Shown piece after piece: positions 1-10,900 of a stretch of DNA of 27,214 bases (position 1 is the stretch's first letter; each line of letters opens with the position of its first letter). Below the pieces are notes generated by a model. That model was not told the DNA's origin. It did no database searches and was given only the letters and a program-made list of their open reading frames with translations. The stretch is from Pigoraptor vietnamica. Lineage: Eukaryota; Opisthokonta; Filasterea. The translations under genes were made by a program, and so were the position numbers. The stretch spans positions 1 to 27,214 of the forward strand of contig CALSCQ010002321.1 of the NCBI GenBank assembly GCA_943704525.1. The letters run 5' to 3'.

Positions 1-14
1 CCCCCCCTCCGCAG

Positions 15-89
15 CTGCGCATGATGAACCCAAGCCTGGGACTGTACCAGGACCCCAACGACCCGAACGGGCGCTGCGCGGTCATGTGA
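15..89 (+). CDS. 3' terminal exon of a CaaX-box protein (partial)
   Basis: A pyrimidine-rich stretch ending in CAG (1-14) looks like a 3' splice site. It is followed by 24 codons and a TGA at 87-89. The frame at 15 joins the preceding intron in phase 0. The encoded tail is hydrophilic and ends Cys-Ala-Val-Met. C-A-V-M fits the CaaX rule, with Met at X favouring farnesylation, so the mature protein is probably prenylated and membrane-associated. The rest of the gene lies outside the window and I do not recognise the family. Ras-like GTPases, PEX19 and DnaJ-type chaperones also end in CaaX boxes, but nothing here decides among them. The exon is short, so the call rests on the splice site, the frame and the terminal motif together. 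Confidence 0.5.
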   Translation: MRMMNPSLGLYQDPNDPNGRCAVM

Positions 90-793
90 AGAGTGAAGAG
101 CGGCCCCGCATCTGCTGGCGTTTTTGCTTCACTCGCTCGTTCGCTATCTCCTCCCTCTCCCTCCCTCCGTCCCCCCAACACACACACACACACGCACACT
201 CCTCTAACATACACTCTTTTCTCTTCTCTCCCTCTCTCGCCCGCTCCTCTCTCCTCTCTCTCTCGCACACTTTCATTGTAGCGGACAGTCGAGTGTCCGC
301 TTATGCCCCTCCCCCTTCAAACCGGCTGTCGTTTGGTTGATAAGCCGGTTACAGTACGGGAACTTGCTGCGTGCGTGCCCACCGCGCGTGCGTCTGCGTC
401 GCGCCCCGCGTTCGCGCGTTTTGCACGTCCACCACACACCATGCAGAGAATACACAGCACCTATCATCCCCCGAACCTAATTGTGCAGGTTCTATCCTCA
501 CGCTTCTCTGTGCGTTCCCTAATGTTCCCTCCACGCGTGTTCTCAGCTCTATGAAGCACATTTTCTCCCATCGTCTTATTAGTGCGGCGGCAACCTGCCA
601 GCGGGGCGCGCCGCTCCGAGGGAGACATTACAGTGGAAGACAGAACGATACGTACACGCGCAGAATTACAGCGACGCAGCAGCAGCGAGCGGCAAGAAAC
701 GAGCGATAAGCAGCACAGTAAAAGAATTTCGGAACAAGACGCGCCCAACACCAAAAAAAAAACAGCCAATCTGCAATCAAGCGACGAGTTGCT
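90..793. other. Convergent 3' flanks, no gene seen
   Basis: This stretch lies between the stop of the CaaX-box gene and the stop of TOM22, which converge on it. It holds a pyrimidine-rich and CA-repeat block (about 120-270) and otherwise mixed sequence. The open frames here are short, overlap on both strands and have low-complexity Ser/Arg/His composition, so I do not call them genes. It probably contains the two 3' UTRs and poly(A) sites, but I see no clear AATAAA on either strand. Confidence 0.5.
120..270. repeat. CT-rich and (CA)n low-complexity block
   Basis: A CT-rich tract (about 140-176) runs into a short CA repeat (about 178-198) and then into further CT-rich sequence up to about 265. 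It is simple-sequence DNA, probably in the 3' UTR or just downstream of the CaaX-box gene. Confidence 0.75.
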
Positions 794-1646
794 TCATCGC
801 GCGCCTGGCACCTGGCCAAGAGGGTTGTGGACGGGGCCGCCGTAGAGGGCGGGCTGCAACATCTGCGAGTGCATGGAAACAGAAGTTTCAGCGGTAACGC
901 AAGGAAAAGTGACAGTCGCAGTGACAATGAAGTGTAACATTGCGCACGTGCCGACACACCACCACACAGCATCACGCCCGTGCGTGCGCATGCTCCACCG
1001 CATAACGCACCTGACGCTGCTGCTGCATCGCGGCCTTCTGTTCGTTCTCCCACGCGACAAGCTGCTGCTCCTTCTCGACCTCCATACCGAGCGGCAACAC
1101 GAGAAGAAGAAGCGACGTCGTCAGCACCCACGTCGCCTTGCCGCCAAACCGCAAGAGCCCCTTGGTCGCTGCACTCGCAACCGCGTACACCGCGGACAGC
1201 TGCTCACGCCGAGCCTCGGGGACGATCTCCTTCAGTGCCGCGATGCGCTCGAAGATTGTCTCGTCGGCATCCAAGTCCTTTCGCATGGCACACACAGCAT
1301 CAGTACTTGCGCGCACATGCATGATGAACAACACTTGGCACCGCGTGGGGCCATTGGGCGGCGCAAAAAAAAAACAAACGGAAATTTGACCGACGTCTGT
1401 CGCTCGATGACACTACCCTGTCCTTTGGTACAGCACAAACACTCCCTTGTCAAAGCGCTTCCCAACCTCATCGTCCTCGTCGTCCTCTTCCTCCATCATG
1501 GCTTCGACTTCCTCCACCTCGTCCTCAAACTCGTCGTCATCGTCGGCGTCAACGATCGCCACGTCCTTCGGGGGCTCGGTCGTCGCGCGCCCCGCTGCGT
1601 CCTCCGGGATCTCGTTAATGTTCACCATCTTTGATCTCACCGACAC
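794..1646 (-). CDS. TOMM22: Mitochondrial import receptor subunit TOM22
   Basis: TOM22 is the central receptor and organiser of the outer-membrane TOM complex. It has an acidic cytosolic head that binds presequences, one transmembrane helix and a short intermembrane-space tail. I model three exons on the minus strand. Exon 1 is 1646 to 1443 (or 1467) and encodes an extremely acidic Asp/Glu-rich head. Exon 2 is 1277-1011, with the family motif DETIFERIAALKEIVPE followed by the membrane helix around WVLTTSLLLLVLPLGM and then EVEKEQQ. Exon 3 is 862-794, with a Pro/Gly-rich tail like that of animal TOM22. The donor at 1010 (CAG|GTGCGT) and the acceptor at 863 are clear and phase 0. The first intron is less certain: its acceptor is an unusual AAAG, with a TACTGAT branch-point-like element about 20 nt upstream, and two phase-0 donors are possible. 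Length is 171-179 aa, against 142 in human. The start could also be the Met at codon 7. Confidence 0.9.
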
Positions 1647-2444
1647 GGTGACGGATAAGCCCTGGTATGAACGACCTTCCGGAGTCAGAAAATACGAAAT
1701 GGAGGCGAATAATCTGAAGGCGATTACCTAAGGGCAAGCCGAGCTCAAGTGCCGTTTCCCGCATGCAAACGCACGTGCGCTCATACGCCGGTTAAATTGA
1801 AATATTGTTTAAACTGTTCATGGAAATTTGTGTGGATTTGAATTGAAGGTGAGTACGATGCAGTGATGTAAATGGCAAAATGGTAATATTATATACAAAT
1901 ATGGATATTTATTTCCATACTTTCTATTTACGGCACATGAAACGCGTCACGTGATAAATTGCGACGTTTTAATTCGAGAAATGTCAGAAATCTGATCATT
2001 TTTTACAATATTTTCAATTTAATAGCCTCGAATAAAAGTTTGTCCTAATCACTTTTCCCCGTTCACGTGCTGTTGGCCGATGGGCGCGCAAACTCAACTG
2101 CGCAATTCGCCGTTTCGCAATGAGATGCAGTTTTTCTGCCGTCGTGAAATCCACTCGCTCTCCCCCTTTCTCTCCACAAAGTCTTGTCGTGAGCGTTGAG
2201 GCGGTACAGTTTGCGCACAGTCTCTGTGCCCGTCGTGTTTTCATCAGCGCAAGCACGCACGACTCCACTTGGTCCGCCTTTTCCCTCTGTGCGTTTCGCT
2301 CTTCTCTTCATTCTCGTCGTCGCAGCTGCGGGTGAGCCGCGCGGAGGCTTATGAGCGTCCATAGAGCGCCCGCACGTCGGGCGCAGTAGTCTGCTGTTGC
2401 GTATATATAGTCCAACAAACGCACGTGACCGTCCCCACAAGAAT
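1647..2444. promoter_or_regulatory. Divergent TOM22/DCAF1 promoter region with AT-rich island
   Basis: TOM22 (minus) and DCAF1 (plus) start on either side of this 0.8-kb gap. Positions about 1790-2040 form a sharp AT-rich island in otherwise GC-rich DNA. A perfect palindromic E-box TCACGTGA sits in it at 1947-1954, and a further CACGTG is at 2064-2069. No convincing open reading frame lies here. The small frames at 2014-2542 have no family features and overlap on both strands. Confidence 0.6.
2402..2409 (+). promoter_or_regulatory. TATA box of DCAF1
   Basis: TATATATA lies 35 bp upstream of the DCAF1 ATG at 2445, in GC-rich surroundings. If it works as a TATA box, transcription would start near 2430-2440 and leave an almost leaderless mRNA. 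An E-box (CACGTGAC, 2422-2429) lies between it and the ATG. Confidence 0.5.
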
Positions 2445-2944
2445 ATGGAGACGGAGCCTGCTGACCGCCGTGCCACGCTGCTGGCCCTGGGGGAGCTGTC
2501 GTCCAGCACAGCGCCTGACGTGCTTGCGAACGCGCTCAACACGTGAGTGTCGGCGGACTTGCGTGTCCATCTGCTTCGTTAAAACGTGATTTTGGTGACT
2601 TGCCGTTCACACTTTTGTCTGCTTAATCTCTCATTCCGTACTTGCAATTAGTATATCGGACATTCTCGAGCGCGCCGAGGATGCCTATCAGACGGTGGTG
2701 GTCGACCCGCACGCGGACGAGCGCCGGGGACACGCCATCGGGCAACTCTCCGACCTCATCATGGACCGTGACAACGTCGTGGAATCGCTCGTTACGAACT
2801 TTGTGTTCCACAGGGAATCGGCTGTGACGACGGCGGCGATGCGTCTGTTGCTCGTGCTTGCGCCGTTGATGCACCCGGAAATTCTTCTGCAAGACGTGAG
2901 TGAAACTACATTTGCGCTGGGCAGTGTAACCGCGCCGTTACTGA

Positions 2945-2976
<32 letters not shown>

Positions 2977-5900
2977 GCACACAATCGTCATGTATACGCG
3001 TACACATACACGGTGCTCGCACGTACAGGAGCGAATGGTGGATCGCCTGCTCGGCCACTTCAACTCGAACGAACAGCCCATCCGCACGTACGCAACCGGA
3101 GTCCTGGCGGTCGCCCTCGGAGAGCGGGACGTCGCAGACCGTGTCGTTGGCACCGATTTCGTCACGGTCGCCCTCTCGCGTCTCCGCGCATACCTCTACC
3201 GCACCCGCGGGATCGTCATCCCCACGCTTTCCCCTGGGGCGGACGCCGCGCTGACGGACGATCTCGGGATCGTGCTGCCTCCCGGTGACGATGTCGCGTC
3301 GCAGCAACAGGGCGCACAGAGTGGCCCAATTTCCACGGCACCGAACGGTGGGCCTGGGCGGAGTAACCAGCCCGCGGCGCCCGGAGGCGTACTTGCTCCG
3401 GAGGTGTTGGGGGGTGTTGTCGTGGGAACGCTAAGGGACGTGCGGCGGCGATTCGATCGGCGCTACGGCGAGCCTCTTTTTCTTATGCAGTGCATGGGGG
3501 AAGTGGGCGAGTACCAAGAATCGCTGGCGGCCGTGTTCGAGGGCGGCGGCATGGAGATAGCGCTGCACTTTCTGGCCATCGGCCATTCGAACCGCTTCTT
3601 CCTCTTGGACGCGCTCAAGTGCCTCTGCGGGCTGCTCGCGCACCGAAAATTTGCGTCGGAATTTGTCGACCGGGGCGGCGTGGGCCTCCTGCTCGCCATT
3701 CCGCGCCTGCAGTATGTCGCCGGGGGCGTCGCACTTGCTCTGTACTCGCTGTCGTGCGTGCCGACGGTCATGGAGAAAGTGTGCCTGCTGCCCCACCCGA
3801 CGACGCGGAAAATTGTCGCCTTCGCGCTTTGGCTGGTGGAGTGCGGGCACGACTCTGCGCGCATGAACGCCGCCCTCTTCTTTCACGTTGCGTTTTCTTT
3901 TCGCGCGATCCTCGAGCTGTTTGACGAGATGGATGGCCTCCGCCTCCTGATCAACCTCATCTCGACTCAGTTTGCCGGCGCCGAAGAAACGTCCGTTGAT
4001 GCGCGCCCGCTCATGACGAACACGTGCCTCGCACTTCGGCAGTACATGCGCATGCACCTGGAGTCGCTCGCGGACACGGCGAAGCGGCGGCGCGCGCGGC
4101 GGACGAACGGAGACCAGCGGCCGATCCCCCCTACGCCGCTGCCGGCGTACAAGGCGGCATCGTTGGACACGGAGCGCGCCAACGAGAACATGCGAACGGT
4201 GTTAGACTCGTACTTTGTGCTCTTCCCCAATGCAAACAATGTGCGGTCGCCCCGGTGGCGGCCGACGGAGCAGCTGATCAAGCTCGAGGCGATCCCTCTT
4301 CTCCTCCAGCTCGTCGAGGCGTCCGACATGTGGCGGATACCCGACCTCGCGCAGTTTGCGCTCGAGGTGCTTGAGATTGCGGCCGTCGTGCCCGCGACGC
4401 ACCTTCCCATCATTACGGCGGCGATCGAAGTGGACGGACCCGCGGGCACGGTAACAGGGGTGGCACTCATCCTCGCCGCCGCCGAGGGCAAGCCGCACCA
4501 GGAACCAGACGTCCGAAGAGCCGCACTGCAACTTCTCTGTGCGCTCGTGTGCAGGCAGCCGCACGGGTCGCAACAGCAGCAGCCGGGGCCATCGAGCGGA
4601 CCACCGCGCCTGTCGCTCGGTTCGCGTCCGACCACCACACCGGGGACGGCTCCAGGCGCGCCAGGCCCCCCCGCCGCGCGCCGTGGTGCTAACGCAAACG
4701 GCCACGCTGCCGGGGGTGCGCGAAGCAGCGGTGGTCCCATGACCGCGGACGATGTCGCATGGCAGGTGTGGGAGAGTGTGCGGGGAAACAACGGCATACG
4801 CGTTCTGCTTCAGCTCTTGCACACGCGATCGCCCCCCAAGGCGGCCGATGCGATTCGCGCGCTTGCGTGTCGCGCGTTGCTGGGTCTGTCCCGCAACACG
4901 AACATCCTGCAAATTCTGAGCAAGCTCCAGGTGACCGGCGCGTTGTCGGACCTCTCGCGCGAGCCTGTGCTTCCGGACGGCGCGAGTTGGCACGAAATGT
5001 TCCGGTCCAGCGCGATGGAGCTCATCGCGAGCGTGACGGGGCGGACGGGCATTGCCGTCACGAGCGAGGCCGCAGATCACACGCTGCGCAAGATTGAGAA
5101 GGCGGCGATCGTTAGCACGACGAACGTGTCGTACCCGGACCGCGAGCTGCTTCGGCTTATCCACGCGCACCTCCAATCGAAGGGGCTCGCGAGGGCAGCC
5201 GACGCGTTGCAGGCTGAGGCGATGCTGGACGGCGACGCCGCGGCTCCCCTGCCGACGACCACGCCGCTCTCGCAACTGCACGTCCACTCGCACGGGCACC
5301 TGCTTCATCAGATGTCGGCGCCGTCGGGAACCGGGCACGTGCACAGCACGCCTTCGACGCCGTGGCCTACGTCTGGCGCCCGGGGAAGGGAGCACCACGC
5401 CCCGTCCGCAACAGCGCACGTGCACCGGCCGGGCTCTCCGGAGCCGAAAGCGCCCAAGGGAGCATCGAATTTGCAAGTGGTGCCTGTCGCGCGGGAAGCG
5501 GGGGCAGCGACTGCCGTGCCGCAGAGTGTCCTCTCGACGCCGGTCGCGGGATCTGGACATGCGACGCCCGTCAGCGCGACCACACCTCTGCGTTTCCGCA
5601 CCCCGATGTCGCTACGGCCGGTGGACGACGCCGCTTCGACAGTGCGCTCGCAGACGCACGCGTCGCACGCTGCAGGGGCGGGTGAGACGCCGACGGTCGG
5701 CGTATTCGCCTTTGGGCACACGCCGGCTGCCAAGACGACGGCGCAAGTGGGCGACGTGCAGGGGCCCAAGTCGCTGGACCAAATTGTGACGCAGTACTTG
5801 CGCGACCAGCACACGCATTGTCCAAATCCCGTCGCGGTGCTGCCGCCTTTCTCTCTTCTGAAGCCGCACAGGTATGGACGCATGCGCGCTGGTGTGTCGT

Positions 5901-7656
5901 ATTATATTCCTTGTTGTGCTTGTATTGCATTATGTGTCCTCATCCCTCGCCGCCACCGTGCTCAGGTGTCCCGAGCCAATTCGCCCGCTGAACGCGCCCT
6001 TGTCGGTCACTGCACGCGTGCATCGCGCGGAGACGCTCCCGCCATTCGGCGGCACGCATGGCCGGCGTCAGATGCGGCGGTTCATCTACAGCCGCTTCCG
6101 CCCCGTGCGCGTCTATCGCGACGAGTTTGTCGGCTACACGTGCGTGTCGTTTCTCGGAGATGACCGCCTCGTGCTCGGCACGTACACGGGGGAGATCAAG
6201 GTGTACCAGCTCGACACGACGGCCGAGCTCATGTCGGTCACGTGCCACAGCGGGACGGTGTATTCGGCGCGGCCGTCCCACGACGCGACGCTTCTCCTCA
6301 CTTCTTCGAGCTATGGGCCTGTTCGCTCGTGCTTGTGGAGCATGGGTGGGTGGCCGTGTGTGCGTTCGTTGTTTGTGTGCCGCTTGTTGGCCTTCGTCCC
6401 TCTCCTGCGAGACATGCCTCAACTCATCACATCTCCATTGGCGCAGACAACATGGAGGCACCGCGCTATTCGTTTGCGGACGATGCCGTCGTCATGTTCA
6501 GCAACGCGAACGACCGAATTGTCGGGACCGCGGAGGACTCGACGCAGGTCTACTCTGTCGCGACCGGCCAACGCCTGTGCACGCTGAGCGATCCGGCGAA
6601 CGCGAACAACTACCGCAAGAACTGCGCGTTCTTCAACCCGACGGACGACCTCATCCTCAGCGACGGCATTCTGTGGGATCCTCGCATCAGCCGCAAGATA
6701 CACAAGTTTGACAAGTTCAACAACTACTACTCGGGCAAGTTCCACCCGAGCGGCCTCGAGGTCGTCATCAACTCGGAGATATGGGACCTCCGCACGTTCA
6801 AGCTCCTCCGCACCGTCCCTGCGCTCGAGCAGTCGCAGATTGTGTTCAACGACGGGGGCGACGTCATCTACGGCGTCGTGCGGCAGTACGAGGACGAGTA
6901 CCACAACCGCCCCCGGAACCCCTTCAGCTCGACGTTCCGCACTTTCGACGCCACGGACTACTCGTCGATTGCGACGGTGGACCTCGAGCGCCGAATTGTC
7001 GATCTCTGCCCGTCGCCGTGCGACACGCGCATTGCCGTGGTGGAGGTGTGTTTTGGACGCAGCCTGTCTGACGCGTGTGTGTGGCCATCGTCGTGTTACG
7101 CTTGTGCGGGCATAAATGTACGCTCGGACTTCATGCTGATCATCTCTACCCTCTGCAGAATGAAAGCGTCGAGAACGGCCCCGTTCGGTTTGACACGGAC
7201 GTTGTCGCGTGCCGCCTGTACGAAGTGGGACGCAAGCGCCCGTCTGACGATGATAGCGACGCGGACGACGACACGGAAGAGGACATGGAAGACGGCGACG
7301 AAGAAATGGACTCTGTCGTCGAGTCTGAGGACGACAGCGACGTCGATGCCATGGAGGGACTTCTTGCTGCCGCGTCAGACTACAGCTCGGATGCTGGGGA
7401 CGGTGACGCTGCTCCGGCGGTGCCTGCTGGAGACGACGGAGACGCAGAGTGGGAGTCGGACGATGGGGTTGACGCGAATGGCGGGGATGTTGTCGAGGGC
7501 GACGGCGACGGGGCGGTGGAGGCGCTGGAGGGGTTCAGCGACGAGGATGACGACAGCGATTTGGTGGAAGAGCTGTTCGGCGGCCACTATCGCGGGGCGT
7601 TCATCACGGACTCTGAGGGCTCGGACGACAGCGAGGCGTATATGCCGTTCTTCTGA
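2445..7656 (+). CDS. DCAF1: DCAF1 (VprBP), CUL4-DDB1 substrate receptor
   Basis: DCAF1 is the substrate-recognition subunit of the CUL4-DDB1 ubiquitin ligase and acts mainly in the nucleus. Six exons: 2445-2542, 2652-2895, 3029-5871, 5966-6345, 6447-7045, 7159-7656. They give 1553 aa, against 1507 in human. An N-terminal armadillo-like helical region includes the family signature IRTYATG near residue 128. A Gln/Pro/Ala-rich linker follows near 620-660. A LisH motif lies at about 815-845 (YPDRELLRLIHAHLQSKG). The block around DQIVTQYLRDQHTHCPNPVA precedes a WD40 propeller at about 1062-1400. The propeller has two DDB1-binding WDxR motifs, ILWDPR (about 1262) and EIWDLR (about 1299), plus the diagnostic KIHKFDKFN and CRLYEVGRKR. 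The last exon is a long Asp/Glu-rich tail, as in animals. All introns are GT-AG with consistent phases. The start is the first ATG after the TATA box. Confidence 0.97.
2946..2986 (+). repeat. Poly-C plus (CA)n microsatellite in DCAF1 intron 2
   Basis: A run of 17 C is followed directly by a CA repeat with one interruption. It lies within the 133-bp intron 2896-3028 and may act as part of an extended pyrimidine-rich region upstream of the acceptor at 3028. The homopolymer length is likely to vary or to be mis-sequenced. Confidence 0.9.
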
Positions 7657-7958
7657 GATGGCAGTAAAACTGACTGAGGGTCCTCGGTAACAGAATCGGC
7701 AGAATCACCAATTTTGTGATGACGTACGTGTGACGGTTGGTCGGTTGTCAAGAATTTTGGCGACGCCAACCCAACACAGTCTGTCATTAGGGCAGAGTCG
7801 ATGACGGCGCTCGCTTGTCTTTCCGTTATTGGAGGTGGCATGCGACTCGTGGTACGTTGGGAAGAGAGACCGCGCTTGCTCCCCAGCGTAAAATGCCTTG
7901 ACCCCCTCGGTGACCGTGAGGGTCGTGCCGCACATCTGCGGCCATTCGATTCGAGTGG
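7657..7958 (+). other. DCAF1 3' flank / next gene's 5' flank
   Basis: About 300 bp separate the DCAF1 stop from the next ATG, in the same orientation. I see no gene, no clear AATAAA and no TATA box. The 3' end signals of DCAF1 and the promoter of the downstream gene must be packed here. Confidence 0.5.
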
Positions 7959-10900
7959 ATGGCGTCGTCGCGGCTTTCCGCCATGGACGCTGCGTCGCGC
8001 ATGACGGGGGGTCGTGGCGGGTTCGCACCCACAACGTTGGTGACGCCATCCGTGGACATTGAAGTCGCTGCCTCCGCTGTCGACCCGCGTGCGGCGCGCA
8101 TCGTGGCCTCTCGTGCGGCACGCAACGGCGCAACCGGTGCCACCCCTGCACCGCCGCCGCCGCCGGCAGCGACGGACGGGAAGAATGGCGAGGGGAAAGA
8201 AGCGGATGCGGAGCTGCGCGCGCTTGAAAAGGAGCTCGCGGCGCAAGAGTCGCGCGTGCAGTTGCTGAAGGCCCAGCTGCAGCAGCGCAAAGCCGGCGGC
8301 GGAGATGCCGGGCTGCGCGTGGCGGCCATTGAGGCGAAGCTGAACGCGGAGAGGGAAGCGAGCATGAAGCTTCGTGAGAAGATGCAGGACATTCGATCGC
8401 ACATGCGGCGCATCGACGATGACGAGTTGCTGTTGGAAGAGGAGATGCGGCGGCTTGAGGAATTGTCCGGCGCAGAGGCGCTCGCCTTCGCAAAGCTGAA
8501 AATGGAGCAGGTCGAGAGCCAGCGAAAGCTCACAGAGAAGGAGATTGCGGCGCGGACGCTGGAGATCGAATCGATCCGACAGATTTTGAAAGAGAGGGAA
8601 GAGCGCGATCTTGCTTCTATCCGGGGGCACCTAAAGGGGACAGAGATGCGCGACGTCATGGAGACGCTGTACGGCTCTGTGGACGAGGCCGTCGGCGGCG
8701 AGCGTGCGACGGAGATTGGGCTGTCGAAGCAGGCGGACGAGCGCAAGAAGATGCTCGACGAGGTGATTGCAAAGCGCAAGGATGTGAGGGGGCGGCAGAC
8801 GGTGGCGACGAACGACCGCATGCACAGGCTCGAGAGGGAGCGCGCGGCATTGGAAGAGCGTCGAAGGGATTTGCTACAGCGTCGCGCCGCGGACAAAGGG
8901 GGCCGCGTGGACGGTCCTGTGCGTGAAACGCCGCCCGATGCCGCCGCGGACGGCGCCGTTGTGCGTGCAATGGGCGAGCTGAAGCCTACGGCGGAGCGGC
9001 TCAAGCAGCTGAAGCGAGAGCTCGCGAGGGACAGGCGGTACGCGCAGCCCAAGGAGTACAACGGAGAGCTGGGCCCGCAGTCGTACCGGCCGTGGCAGCT
9101 GGGCGCGTACTACATGTGCAGGGACATTGTCGTCTCAATCGCTGACCGGTGGGTGGTCTTGGGCGGCTTTGAGTGCGCGGAGTGCGAGCGTGTTGCCTGC
9201 GCTGCGACAGCGGAAAGAAGAAGAACACGCGCCGTGTGAAATTGTTAGAACGTGTGCCCGAATAGCGTGCCAATCTTGTTGACGCGTGTCCTCTGTGCAG
9301 CATCTGCGACGAACGCTCCCTGCGCGCGGCAGGGCTGAGCGAGCTGCGTGATGGCTTCCTAGGGTGGGACCTTGGGCGCCGCACGCTGGAGAAGCAGATT
9401 GCCAACATGGAGATTAACACGCTCGCCGCTGAAATCGGACGGGTGGGTCGTGTTTCTCTCTCACTTTCCCCTCCCCCTCCCCCCCTTCTTTCTCCTTTCC
9501 GATCTATTGACGCGCGCACATACGATGCGCGCAGCTTGTCGTATGCCAGACCGCATTTCGTCGCTTCTGGTGATCATTGCTTGCCTCTCCTCCCACCCTC
9601 CAATGTTTCCTAACATGTGCATCGCCGTCCGCAGGAAATCGAGGCGGAGGTCGTGAACGAAATGGCGCGCGAAGTGTACAACGAAATTGTGGCCGTCACT
9701 GGACTTGCGCGTCGGTGGATCGATGCGATCCTCGTCGACGCTGTTCAGAGCATCGGCGTGGAAGTGTACGGACAAAAGGGTGACCGTGCCGCCGTGCGCG
9801 GCCTTCTGGTGCGTCGCCTTAGAGTGCCTTGCATTGGTGTCGTTGTCGGAGTTGCATGGCTTCAATTTCGCTTTCTTCTTTCTAATGTTTTTAAGGGTTG
9901 TGGCATTCGGCATAGCGAGGAGGCCGCAGAATGATGGCTATGTATGGCGCGTGTTACTTACGGCTCCCGCGCCCTTTGCAGACTCGTTCGCTAGCCGAGA
10001 TGCAGAAGATGCGCGCGAAGCGGCCGAATGTGTTTGCGCACACGCAGCGACTGGTGCCCGAGGATCCCGACGCGCGTGGGTTGACCTTTTTAGTGCTTTC
10101 CTGGATTTTCTTGAGGCTATTCTGGTTATCACGAATCTAGTGAACACCTGCACTCAGAGTGTAGTAGCACTTGCACTCGAGTGACTCTCGATCGCCCGCC
10201 TTTCCGCAGAGTCGCGCTCTACGGCAGTGACGAGGGAGGGCACAATGGCGGCAGCGCCTGTCGAAGAGGTCTTTGATGGCACTCTGCTGCGCGTCAGCGA
10301 ACTGAGCGAGGCCCGCGTGGCCAACAGGCTGCCGTCGCCGAACCCCCGGATGCACGCGAGGCGCGACCAGTATTATTGGGTGGGCGTGTCGGCCCACATG
10401 GAGAAGCAGGACGTCAAGCGCGCCCGAGGGGGCGTGTCTTCCGCCGCCGTGGCGCCGTCGGGTCGTCACATGGCCGTTGCAACGCTCGCGGGCGACCTGC
10501 ACCTGTACGATTGCAGCCCCACTAGAGAGCAGCGCGCCCCGCAGCACGTGGGCGTCGGGATGAAGGCGACGCAGCGCACGGACATTGACGCATCGCGGGT
10601 CATCGAGCACCTTGCGTGGAGCACGGACGGCACGCGGCTGGTTGGCATCGACGACAAGGTGAGGCGGTTGTTTGTGGCATTGCGATGTCTCGTACCCGCC
10701 AGTAATGGAAAACTCCGCCCTTCCCAAATGCCTTCTATAGAAACTCTTCCCACGAGTTTCCCTTATCCGATAGCCACCGACTTACTCCGTTTAAACCGAT
10801 AGGCCCGGATTCACCTGTGGGTCGTATCGAACATCCGGGGCGCCGTCAACCTGTCCAGCGGCGAGGAGGTGCAACCCCTGCGACCCTCGTGGACGCTCGC

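Noticed and set aside
873-1634. 253-aa plus-strand open frame
   Set aside because: It is antisense to the TOM22 exons. Its Leu/His/Val-rich string mirrors the acidic head and membrane helix and has no domain.
4202-5560. 452-aa minus-strand open frame within DCAF1
   Set aside because: It is antisense to the large DCAF1 exon and highly Arg-rich, as expected for a GC-rich shadow frame.
8010-8040. tRNA B-box-like GGTTCGCACCC
   Set aside because: It lies within the first coding exon of the coiled-coil gene. I see no A-box or cloverleaf around it.
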